Made by a program: the position numbers and the translations under genes | Assembly (NCBI GenBank): GCA_017560305.1 | Contig: JAFYOF010000213.1 | Location: forward strand, 1-31,145 | DNA length: 31,145 nucleotides | Source of the DNA: Alistipes sp. | GTDB taxonomy: Bacteria; Bacteroidota; Bacteroidia; Bacteroidales; Rikenellaceae | Direction: 5' to 3' | Notes under the pieces: generated by a model | Seen by the model: the letters and a program-made list of their open reading frames with translations, nothing else | Database searches by the model: none | What the model was told of the DNA's origin: nothing | Part shown: positions 25,213 through 31,145 of the stretch, one piece after another | How the letters are laid out: every line of letters starts with the position of its first letter | How positions within the stretch are numbered: the stretch's first letter is position 1

Positions 25213-25683
25213 CTAATAAGCCTCACCCTCGATAGCCGCGTAAGAGATCTTGAGGGCGTTAGCACGACGAAGCTCCTGCTTAACATCGGTGATGATACCC
25301 ATCTTTGTCTCCTGATCGGCCTTGATGCTGGTGGTCATCTGCGCACGGTCAGCCTCGTTGAGCTGATCACGCTCTGCCTGGATGAAGTCACCAATATCCT
25401 TGGCTGTCTTATAAGTGTCGTTCAACTGAATCTTTGGCGCTGTACCATAGCGAGCCTGCATGTGAGTTACAGGAACACCGATATGGATATAACTTACCAA
25501 GTTCTTCTTCTCAAGCTTCTGTACCTCTGTTGCGTTAGGGAGCTTGTAACGCACCAATACCTCCTGATCTCGCATAGTGGTTGACACCATGAAGAAGAAA
25601 AGGATCATAAAGATCACATCAGGAAGTGATGCTGTCGAAATTGCGGGCAACTCCTTGCTACCCTTCTTTTTCATTACTGCCAT
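25213..25683 (-). CDS. exbD: ExbD/TolR-family biopolymer transport protein (second copy)
   Basis: ExbD and TolR are single-pass inner-membrane proteins that, with ExbB or TolQ, use the proton gradient to energise TonB or the Tol-Pal system. This 156-residue copy has one membrane helix at about 21-36 with the essential aspartate at D22 (SLPDVIFMILFFFMV). The periplasmic domain follows. The C-terminal part, with KADQETKMGIITDVKQELRRANALKISYAA, is the conserved ExbD fold. It begins 1 bp after the upstream exbD copy. A second ATG at codon 4 is an alternative start. Confidence 0.9.
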   Translation of the reverse strand: MAVMKKKGSKELPAISTASLPDVIFMILFFFMVSTTMRDQEVLVRYKLPNATEVQKLEKKNLVSYIHIGVPVTHMQARYGTAPKIQLNDTYKTAKDIGDFIQAERDQLNEADRAQMTTSIKADQETKMGIITDVKQELRRANALKISYAAIEGEAY

Positions 25684-25684
25684 A

Positions 25685-26281
25685 TTACTTCTTGATTGCT
25701 TTACGGGGCTCTGCCTCAGAAATCTTCTGCTGCACAGCGGTGGTTATTACTTTACGCTCATCCTCGTTCAACTCGTCGAAAGACTTGCCGAACTTCTGCA
25801 TTGATACATCCTGACGGATCTCGCTAAATACGCGAGTAAGCTCATTCTGCACCTGGATATAGGTTCTGTAGTCGGTGTCACGAGTTGTCTGCAACGAGAT
25901 AACGCCCTTGCTGGTAGTGTAGACCCACTTTGAGCCATCTGGCATGTCGATCTCCTTATCCTCCTTCTCAGGCTTATCCTCCTCGTCGTTAACATTCAAG
26001 ATGAACTCCTTCGCCTTGTCCTTCAACTGGCGAATGTCGGTCAACTCGTTACCCACCATCAACTGACCCGCACCGTTCACGAATACCAACAGAACATTAC
26101 GCTCCTTCTGCTTCTGGTCCTCAACCTTAACATCCTCGGGTGGGATTGGAGGCAATACACGAGAGATACCCTTATCGGTATTCATCGTAGTTGCCACAAG
26201 GAAGAACACGAGCAACAAGAAGGCGATATCGGCCTGTGAACTGGCGTTAATATCAGGTGTTTTTCTTTTATTACCTGCCAT
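25685..26281 (-). CDS. exbD: ExbD/TolR-family biopolymer transport protein (first copy)
   Basis: A 198-residue ExbD paralog. The membrane helix is at about 18-33 with the proton-path aspartate D18 (SQADIAFLLLVFFLVATTM). The periplasmic part is longer than in the second copy. It includes a charged insertion, EEDKPEKEDKEIDMPDGSKW, and a long C-terminal tail ending EPRKAIKK. The pair of unlike ExbD proteins probably forms the mixed dimer in the ExbB pore. The gene starts 15 bp after the 4-TM protein gene. Confidence 0.9.
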   Translation of the reverse strand: MAGNKRKTPDINASSQADIAFLLLVFFLVATTMNTDKGISRVLPPIPPEDVKVEDQKQKERNVLLVFVNGAGQLMVGNELTDIRQLKDKAKEFILNVNDEEDKPEKEDKEIDMPDGSKWVYTTSKGVISLQTTRDTDYRTYIQVQNELTRVFSEIRQDVSMQKFGKSFDELNEDERKVITTAVQQKISEAEPRKAIKK

Positions 26282-26296
26282 AAACGTCTCCTTTCA

Positions 26297-26734
26297 TTAT
26301 TTGAGTGCGTCGGTCACTGCTGAATAGATAGCTGAAACAACAGCACCCGCCATTGCTACATAGAATACAATAAGACAAGTGTCAGTAATGACTGTCTCAC
26401 CACGCTCGAAGTAGCCCTGGTTACCCAAATCAACGATCTGGAAATCGTGACCCTTAGAGATTACATAGGCTACGACGATGATAGCTACGATAGCAACTAC
26501 AGAAATCAACGCGCCCTTGATACCCTCTGGCTTCTTGAGCAAGTCCATACCAGCACCAACAAGCGCTGCTACGACAGCTGCACCCATAAGGAAGTAACCC
26601 CAGTAGAGGTAAGTTCCTACGGCTGTTGCGTTCTCTACTGTAGGATTCTCTGGAGTTGTGAACACAGCCCAGAAAACCATTGCTACAGAGACAGCAAGCA
26701 ATGCAACCAATGAATATTTCAAAATTTTCTCCAT
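26297..26734 (-). CDS. Four-TM membrane protein in the ExbB/ExbD operon
   Basis: A 145-residue integral membrane protein with about four hydrophobic helices (near 8-28, 43-63, 74-94 and 118-140), short loops and a polar segment KGHDFQIVDLGNQGYFERGE between helices 3 and 4. I do not recognise a named family. Its place between exbB (26 bp) and exbD (15 bp) suggests it is a subunit or stabiliser of this energising complex. I recall similar small membrane proteins at this place in other Bacteroidota operons, but I could not check that. Confidence 0.82.
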   Translation of the reverse strand: MEKILKYSLVALLAVSVAMVFWAVFTTPENPTVENATAVGTYLYWGYFLMGAAVVAALVGAGMDLLKKPEGIKGALISVVAIVAIIVVAYVISKGHDFQIVDLGNQGYFERGETVITDTCLIVFYVAMAGAVVSAIYSAVTDALK

Positions 26735-26760
26735 TATTAATTACTCTTTAAGGGTATTAA

Positions 26761-27492
26761 TTATTTCTTGTTGTAAGCTGTCAAGATATCAACCAATGTG
26801 ATTGACGCGTCCTCCATTGCGTTAACCAAGTTGTCAATCTTAGAGATGATGTAGTTGTAGAACAACTGGAGGATAACAGCAGCGATAAGACCCATCAAAG
26901 TAGTCAACAACGCAACCTTGATACCACCTGCTACAACGGTTGGAGAGATATCACCAGCAGCCTGGATCTGGTCGAACGCCTCGATCATACCTACTACGGT
27001 ACCCATGAAACCCAACATTGGAGAAAGTGCGATGAACAAACCAATCCAAGAAAGACCAGACTCCATCTGACCTGTCTGAACTGAACCGTAAGAAACAACT
27101 GCCTTCTCAACAGCGTCCATACCCTGCTCGTAACGATCCAAACCCTGGAAGTAGATAGAAGCAACAGGACCCTTAGTGTTACGGCACAACTCCTTAGCAG
27201 CCTCTACACCCTGCTCGTTCAAAGTCTTCTCGAAAGACTCGATGAACTTCTTAGTGTTGATGTTAGCGAATGAGAGGTAAAGCATACGCTCGATAGCAAC
27301 CGCCAAACCGATTACCAAGCAAACCAATACGGGCAACATCCAGCCCCAACCACCCTCAAGGAACTTCTGCATCAAAACCTGGTGCATTGTGTCACCTGCG
27401 AGCTCAGTCTCTGCTGCAACAGCAGCCTCCTGTGCGAAAGCGTTAACAGTGCCAAGAACGGCTACTGCCAAAAACATAAAATTTTTTTTCAT
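26761..27492 (-). CDS. exbB: ExbB/TolQ/MotA-family proton channel protein
   Basis: ExbB forms the pentameric inner-membrane stator that converts proton flow into work for TonB or Tol. The 243-residue protein begins with a Sec-like signal peptide (1-20, ending FAQ), a known feature of Bacteroidota ExbB. It then has three membrane helices at about 52-74, 149-172 and 192-214 with a cytoplasmic domain (75-148). The signature GLFIALSPMLGFMGTVVGMIEAF at 151-173 contains the conserved pore glycines and threonine. It is first in the exbB-4TM-exbD-exbD unit. No TonB gene is present, so the complex could serve TonB made elsewhere or act as a Tol-type motor. Confidence 0.93.
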   Translation of the reverse strand: MKKNFMFLAVAVLGTVNAFAQEAAVAAETELAGDTMHQVLMQKFLEGGWGWMLPVLVCLVIGLAVAIERMLYLSFANINTKKFIESFEKTLNEQGVEAAKELCRNTKGPVASIYFQGLDRYEQGMDAVEKAVVSYGSVQTGQMESGLSWIGLFIALSPMLGFMGTVVGMIEAFDQIQAAGDISPTVVAGGIKVALLTTLMGLIAAVILQLFYNYIISKIDNLVNAMEDASITLVDILTAYNKK

Positions 27493-27570
27493 AGCTTTTT
27501 AAAAAGTTTTTAATTAGTGTTTGTTTTATTTATTTGTGTTAAAATTTCAATTTTTATGCGTTTATGCAAT

Positions 27571-27738
27571 AAAAAACCTTTTCGAGCACCCATTTCGGCA
27601 CTCCGACCCTGCCTGACACCCGCCTCACGCTGGGCGCTCAACTTCATCGCACACCAAACGCAACACACTATGTGCCAACGCATTACACCCCCGACCTTGA
27701 CTACCTCAAGTCGCAGATGCACTTTTTGCAGAGTTTAC
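27571..27738 (-). ncRNA. Candidate structured RNA (~165 nt) upstream of exbB
   Basis: A GC-richer island in AT-rich DNA folds on the minus strand. Nested helices pair TCCG/CGGA (27738-27741 with 27602-27605), ACTCTGC/GCAGGGT (27728-27734 with 27606-27612) and GCATCTGC/GCGGGTGT (27713-27720 with 27616-27623). An apical AATGCG/TGCGTT helix (27679-27684 with 27657-27662) caps CACA/TGTG. A side hairpin CTTGA/TCAAG lies at 27696-27710. A GAGTGCC/GGTGCTC hairpin (27584-27603) precedes T6 at 27571-27576. Several pairs are G-U and would be A-C mismatches on the other strand. The closed-rod shape resembles 6S RNA, but the identity is unproven. A leader of exbB is the alternative. Confidence 0.5.
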
Positions 27739-27743
27739 GGACC

Positions 27744-27751
27744 GAAATATA
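27744..27751 (-). promoter_or_regulatory. Candidate promoter of the structured RNA
   Basis: The minus strand reads TATATTTC, one base off TAnnTTTG, with a TTG at 27772-27774 about 20 bp upstream in the -33 position. Transcription would start close to the 5' end of the nested helices. Confidence 0.4.
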
Positions 27752-27776
27752 GTAATTATTTTTCATCCGCACAACT

Positions 27777-28835
27777 TTATTTCAAAGTAAATTCACCTCT
27801 TAATGGTTTCTTCATCAACTCGATTGACTCCTGCAGCGGAAGATTTTTACCAAGCACATACATCAATTTGGTGATGGCCGCCTCGGTGGTCATATCGTAA
27901 GCCGACAGAACGCCCGCCTTTTGCAGCCTCAAACCAGTCTCATAGAGCTGCATCTCGACCGAGCCGTTGTCGCACTGGGTCACATTCAACACCACCACAC
28001 CGCGCTCAACGGTCTCACGCATAAGCGACTGAAACCACTCCGCCGTAGGGGCATTTCCTGCGCCGTAGGTCTCAAGCACCACGCCTCGCAGACCCTCAAC
28101 CGAGAGGATGGCACGCAGCGTGTATTCGCCCACACCAGGGAAGAGTTTGATGATTGCCACACCCTCGTTGAGCATCGTCGCGATGCGCAGCGGCTCAACC
28201 TCCTGCTTCACGGTGGTAATATTGGTGCTATTATAGGCTATCTTCACGCCCACCTCGGCAAGCGGAGGGTAGTTTGGCGAGCGGAAGGCATCAAGCTCCT
28301 CGGCACTCACCTTGCGGGTACGATTTCCACGGTAGAGACAGCTGTGGAAGAGTAGCGACACCTCGGGCACAAGAGGCTTTCCATCGACCTGCGCACCCGC
28401 CACCTCGATGGCTGTGATAAGGTTTTCGCGACCATCCGTACGGAGCAGACCGATAGGAATCTGGCTACCCGTAAAGACCACGGGTTTGGCGAGATTTTCA
28501 AGCATAAAACTCAACGCCGAAGCCGAGTAGGACATCGTGTCGGTGCCGTGCAGGATGACAAAGCCATCGTACTTTTCGTAGTTGGACTGAATCACCTCGG
28601 CGATGGCGCACCAGTCGGAGGGCTGGACATTCGACGAGTCGATGAGTTTGGGCATCGTGTGGACATCGATATCGACATTCAGGCGGCGCAGCGAGGGGAA
28701 CTCCTCATAGATGCCGCTAAAGTCGAAGGGCACCAGCGCACCCGTACGCTCATCGGTCTTCATACCGATAGTACCGCCCGTATAGATAATAAGGATTGAC
28801 GAGCGATAGCCGCCGTTTTGAATCGTATATTTCAT
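27777..28835 (-). CDS. ansA: Type I L-asparaginase
   Basis: The enzyme hydrolyses L-asparagine to aspartate and ammonia. This 352-residue protein has no signal peptide, so it fits the cytoplasmic type I class. The two catalytic threonine motifs are TGGTIG at 19-24 and HGTDTM at 96-101. FTGSQIPIGLLRTDGRENL at about 121-139 is also conserved. It begins 16 bp after tatD, and dprA-tatD-ansA probably form one operon. No strong terminator was found after it. The structured RNA island follows directly. Confidence 0.93.
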   Translation of the reverse strand: MKYTIQNGGYRSSILIIYTGGTIGMKTDERTGALVPFDFSGIYEEFPSLRRLNVDIDVHTMPKLIDSSNVQPSDWCAIAEVIQSNYEKYDGFVILHGTDTMSYSASALSFMLENLAKPVVFTGSQIPIGLLRTDGRENLITAIEVAGAQVDGKPLVPEVSLLFHSCLYRGNRTRKVSAEELDAFRSPNYPPLAEVGVKIAYNSTNITTVKQEVEPLRIATMLNEGVAIIKLFPGVGEYTLRAILSVEGLRGVVLETYGAGNAPTAEWFQSLMRETVERGVVVLNVTQCDNGSVEMQLYETGLRLQKAGVLSAYDMTTEAAITKLMYVLGKNLPLQESIELMKKPLRGEFTLK

Positions 28836-28851
28836 ATATCTACCTTAAATA

Positions 28852-29670
28852 TTATACATTTTCACCGCCGAGGAACATCCTCTGCGCATTGTGGGTTGTG
28901 ATGCAAGCCACCTCCTCTGCCGACACGCCCTTGAGCTCGGCAATCTTTTCGCAGACATAACTCACATAGGCCGACTCGTTGCGCTTGCCACGATAGGGCA
29001 CGGGCGTGAGATAGGGGCAATCGGTCTCAAGGATGATATCCTCGAGCGCCATCTCCTTAACCGCCTCCGCCAGCGAACTCTTCTTGAAGGTGACAACGCC
29101 ACCCACGCCAAACAACCAGTCGCCACACTCCCTCAGGCGACGATATGTGGCGGCATCCTCCGAGAAGGCGTGCAACACACCTCGCAGGCGCTCTCCCCTC
29201 TGCTCGGCACGGCGGCACTCCGCCTCCAGAATCTCACACATATCCTCCCACGCCGAGCGGGTATGTATCGCAACGGGCAAATCCAGACGCGCCGCCAGAC
29301 GACACTGCTCGATGAAGGCCTCACGCTGCTCGGCGACATACTCCTGACTCCAATAGTAGTCAAGACCTATCTCGCCCACGGCGCAAAACTCCACCCCTGC
29401 GGGCGGCTCGGCAAAATAGCGCTCCACCTGCGCCAAATCCTCCCTCCAGCGGGGATTCTCATTCACGGATGTGGGGTGCAGACCCATCATCGGGCGACAC
29501 ATATCGGGCGCCTGACGCGCAAGGTCAAACATCCGCTCATAACTCTCGCCATCAATGGCGGGCAACAACAACCTCACAACCCCTCGCTCGCGGGCACGCT
29601 CCAGCGCCTCGCCACGGTCGGCATCAAACTCCTCAGCATAGAGGTGTGAGTGGGTATCTATCAATTTCAT
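28852..29670 (-). CDS. tatD: TatD-family metal-dependent hydrolase
   Basis: TatD proteins are TIM-barrel metallohydrolases, with 3'-5' exonuclease activity reported for DNA and RNA in some members. Of the metal ligands I can place H7 and H9 (THSHL), E100 (GEIGLDYYW), H136 (IHTR), H167 (LHAFS) and D217 (ETDCPYLTP). The 272-residue length is normal and PYRGKRNES near 225-233 is the family C-terminal signature. The ATG overlaps the dprA stop as ATGA. A DNase function next to dprA would fit DNA processing, but that is inference. Confidence 0.93.
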   Translation of the reverse strand: MKLIDTHSHLYAEEFDADRGEALERARERGVVRLLLPAIDGESYERMFDLARQAPDMCRPMMGLHPTSVNENPRWREDLAQVERYFAEPPAGVEFCAVGEIGLDYYWSQEYVAEQREAFIEQCRLAARLDLPVAIHTRSAWEDMCEILEAECRRAEQRGERLRGVLHAFSEDAATYRRLRECGDWLFGVGGVVTFKKSSLAEAVKEMALEDIILETDCPYLTPVPYRGKRNESAYVSYVCEKIAELKGVSAEEVACITTHNAQRMFLGGENV

Positions 29671-30764
29671 ATCAGTTTCTCATACATTTTCCCAGGCAGC
29701 TGACGCACCGCGCCCGAGAGTTCCAGATTCATCAACATAAGCGACAACTCACCAAGCGACATACCGCTGCGCCCACGCAACTCCTCGATATGCACGGGGT
29801 CGCTGGCAAAGAGCGCCATAAACTGCGCCTCGTCATCCGTAAGCGGCAACGCCTCGCCCGCCTTTTGGGGCATCACATCGAAGCCCATCTCCCAGCGGAG
29901 CTCCTCGACAATATCGCGTGCCGAGAGTATCATCTGCGCCTTGCGGTTGTATATCAAGCGATTGCATCCCATAGAGTTGGCATCCACCGCCCTACCAGGC
30001 ACAGCCATCACCGAGCGAGAATAACCATCGGCAAACGCCGCCGTAGAGAGCGAGCCACCTGACTCGGCACTCTCGACCACCACCGTGCCCGCACACAGAC
30101 CCGCTATCAGGCGGTTGCGAGGGATGAAGTAACGACCATTCTGCTTGCTTTGGGAGTTAAGCTCCGTAACCACCGCACCACCATTGGCGACCATATCCTG
30201 CGCCAGCCTCTGATGCACCACAGGGGTCACACCGGGCAGAGCATTGGCAATCACGCCCACCGTGGTTGCGCCACACGCCAGCGCTGCACGGTGACACTCG
30301 CCATCCACGCCATACGCCAGTCCGCTCACCACCACCGCATCGGGCACAAGTTCGTGGAGTTCGCGCACCAACTTATCGCACATCCGCTGACCATAGGGGC
30401 TTATCTTTCGTGTACCGACAAAGGCCACCAAGCGGCGGTTCAGCGCCTCGACATCGCCCTGAACATAGAGCACAGCAGGAAAATCCTCAATCTCGCGCAG
30501 AAGTTTGGGATAACGCTCGTCGTCGCAGCCTAATGGGATGATTTGATGATGCTTACAGTAATTGAGTTCGTGCTCCGCCTCGGCAAAGCCGCGCTTGAGA
30601 GTGATGCTGCGAGCCACATCCTCGCGCAACTGAGCACACTCGATGAGTTGATCCACCGACGCAGCATATACCGCCCTTGCCGACCCGAAACACTCGACAA
30701 GATAAGCAGCTCCACGCGCACCCAACTGCGGCACGAAACTCAATGCGATACTCTCCAGAGGCAT
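29667..30764 (-). CDS. dprA: DNA-processing protein DprA
   Basis: DprA binds incoming single-stranded DNA during natural transformation and loads RecA. From ATG 30764 the protein has 365 residues. An N-terminal helical region is followed by the Rossmann-like core with GTRKISPYG at 117-125, SGLAYGVD at 147-154, FIPRNRLIAGL at 213-223 and SGGSLSTA at 235-242. The C-terminal winged-helix domain is at about 310-365. A longer frame to 30929 was rejected: the extra 55 residues cross the promoter and an intergenic inverted repeat. The gene leads the dprA-tatD-ansA unit. Confidence 0.94.
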   Translation of the reverse strand: MPLESIALSFVPQLGARGAAYLVECFGSARAVYAASVDQLIECAQLREDVARSITLKRGFAEAEHELNYCKHHQIIPLGCDDERYPKLLREIEDFPAVLYVQGDVEALNRRLVAFVGTRKISPYGQRMCDKLVRELHELVPDAVVVSGLAYGVDGECHRAALACGATTVGVIANALPGVTPVVHQRLAQDMVANGGAVVTELNSQSKQNGRYFIPRNRLIAGLCAGTVVVESAESGGSLSTAAFADGYSRSVMAVPGRAVDANSMGCNRLIYNRKAQMILSARDIVEELRWEMGFDVMPQKAGEALPLTDDEAQFMALFASDPVHIEELRGRSGMSLGELSLMLMNLELSGAVRQLPGKMYEKLI

Positions 30765-30795
30765 AGCCACTCGGTTTAAGGTTAATACTATTATA

Positions 30796-30803
30796 CAAAG
30801 ATA
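30796..30803 (-). promoter_or_regulatory. Candidate dprA promoter, -7 box
   Basis: The minus strand reads TATCTTTG, an exact -7 consensus, 31 bp upstream of ATG 30764. The -33 position lacks TTTG, which is a weaker match than at rpmH, cdd or dapF. Confidence 0.55.
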
Positions 30804-30877
30804 ATTATTATTCGCAGAAAATGAGCAGGTGGAGGGAATAATTTTCTTAAAAACAAACGCCCACAAGGGATGATTTC

Positions 30878-30934
30878 TATCTTTGGAGGCGTAGCGCGCT
30901 TTAGGCGCGCCACCCCCGCCCGCCTCCAAAGATA
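30878..30934. repeat. 57-bp inverted repeat with TATCTTTG arms
   Basis: TATCTTTGGAGGCG at 30878-30891 and its exact complement at 30921-30934 form a perfect 14-bp inverted repeat. The 29-nt centre contains a second stem, GCGCGC/GCGCGC. Both arms carry a -7-like TATCTTTG pointing inward. It lies between dprA and the terminator of the neighbouring transporter gene. Confidence 0.7.
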
Positions 30935-30953
30935 AATTTCGCGCAAAGACAAA

Positions 30954-30980
30954 TAAAAAAAAGAGGCACCACGCCTCTTT
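30954..30980 (-). terminator. Intrinsic terminator of the MFS-like gene
   Basis: On the minus strand AAAGAGGC and GCCTCTTT (30973-30980 and 30960-30967) form an 8-bp stem around a 5-nt loop, followed by a T-rich run. It begins 7 bp after the transporter stop codon. Confidence 0.88.
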
Positions 30981-30986
30981 CCTTAA

Positions 30987-31145
30987 TTATCTTAATCTGT
31001 TTTTTAAAAACATCCTTCTTGCAAAACCAAGGAAGAAAATCACTCCGAAAAGATTAACCACCCACGCACCCCAGAAGGCTGAGTGGTAGCCCCAATACTC
31101 GGCAAGCGCACCGCCGAGCAGGATACCAAGACCAACGCCTATATC
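30987..31145 (-). CDS. C-terminal fragment of a multi-pass transporter, probably MFS
   Basis: The last 52 codons of a gene that enters from the right edge. The peptide reads GVGLGILLGGALAEYWGYHSAF, then a hydrophobic helix (WVVNLFGVIFFLGF), and ends with a basic tail RRMFLKNRLR. A GGxLAExxGY pattern followed by a last helix and a positive cytoplasmic tail is typical of major facilitator superfamily transporters. The substrate cannot be inferred from this part. A strong terminator follows at once. Confidence 0.72.
   Translation of the reverse strand, partial: DIGVGLGILLGGALAEYWGYHSAFWGAWVVNLFGVIFFLGFARRMFLKNRLR

Noticed and set aside
27571..27738. SRP RNA, RNase P RNA or tmRNA as identity of the structured island
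   Set aside because: The GGAAG-type SRP loop, the RNase P core bases and the tmRNA TPsiC/tag features were looked for and not found. Only 6S-like shape remains as an untested option.
27517..27900. Plus-strand frame across the gap between exbB and ansA
   Set aside because: It overlaps the ansA 3' end and the structured RNA, and has a biased, non-protein-like composition.
30765..30929. N-terminal extension of DprA
   Set aside because: It would cross an exact -7 box and the perfect inverted repeat. The peptide has no DprA similarity.
1..31145. CRISPR array, tRNA or rRNA genes, prophage or transposase genes
   Set aside because: No regularly spaced direct repeats, no cloverleaf with a TPsiC arm and no integrase or transposase motifs were seen on either strand.

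Overview
The window looks like a chromosomal, core-genome segment from a Bacteroidales bacterium, most likely a fairly GC-rich lineage such as Alistipes/Rikenellaceae. That placement is inferred from gene content and from promoters, not from a database search. The evidence is a TamL-type Omp85 lipoprotein, an ExbB operon with two ExbD genes, a DUF4924-like gene, weak or absent Shine-Dalgarno sites, AT-rich intergenic DNA around GC-richer genes, and repeated promoters of the Bacteroidota form TTTG, 19-20 bp, TAnnTTTG. No phage, transposase gene, CRISPR array, tRNA or rRNA was seen.

Layout, left to right. Positions 1-2660 (minus): murG, murC and the 5' end of ftsQ, part of a division and cell-wall cluster. 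Positions 2926-6129 (minus): dnaB then comM. Positions 6246-9213 (minus): priA then a comF-like gene. Positions 9311-11064 (plus): an unassigned exported protein and a small MORN-like membrane protein. Positions 11067-15063 (minus): an outer-membrane barrel, a lipoprotein-type peptide deformylase, lnt and folC. Positions 15226-18507 (plus): cdd, an RluA-type pseudouridine synthase, dtd, a membrane-anchored nuclease, then a DUF4924-like gene. Positions 18724-18891: rpmH with a clear promoter and terminator. Positions 19089-19889 (minus): an alpha/beta hydrolase. Positions 20038-23362 (plus): dapF and tamL. Positions 23842-24741 (minus): an AraC-family regulator. Positions 25213-27492 (minus): ExbB, a 4-TM protein, ExbD, ExbD. 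Positions 27777-30764 (minus): dprA, tatD and ansA. Positions 30987-31145 (minus): the C-terminus of a probable MFS transporter.

The themes are envelope building (MurG/MurC/FtsQ, Lnt, TamL, DapF, ExbB/D), replication and restart (DnaB, PriA), competence-linked DNA handling (ComM, ComF, DprA) and translation quality control (Dtd, deformylase, L34). The most interesting material is non-coding. An ~87-nt small RNA candidate on the minus strand (about 23608-23694) has a consensus promoter, a 5' hairpin, a tandem 9-mer linker and an intrinsic terminator. A ~165-nt structured RNA candidate on the minus strand (about 27571-27738) has helices that depend on G-U pairs available only on that strand. 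Several small palindromic or inverted-repeat elements also occupy the intergenic gaps, including one with perfect 12-bp terminal inverted repeats.
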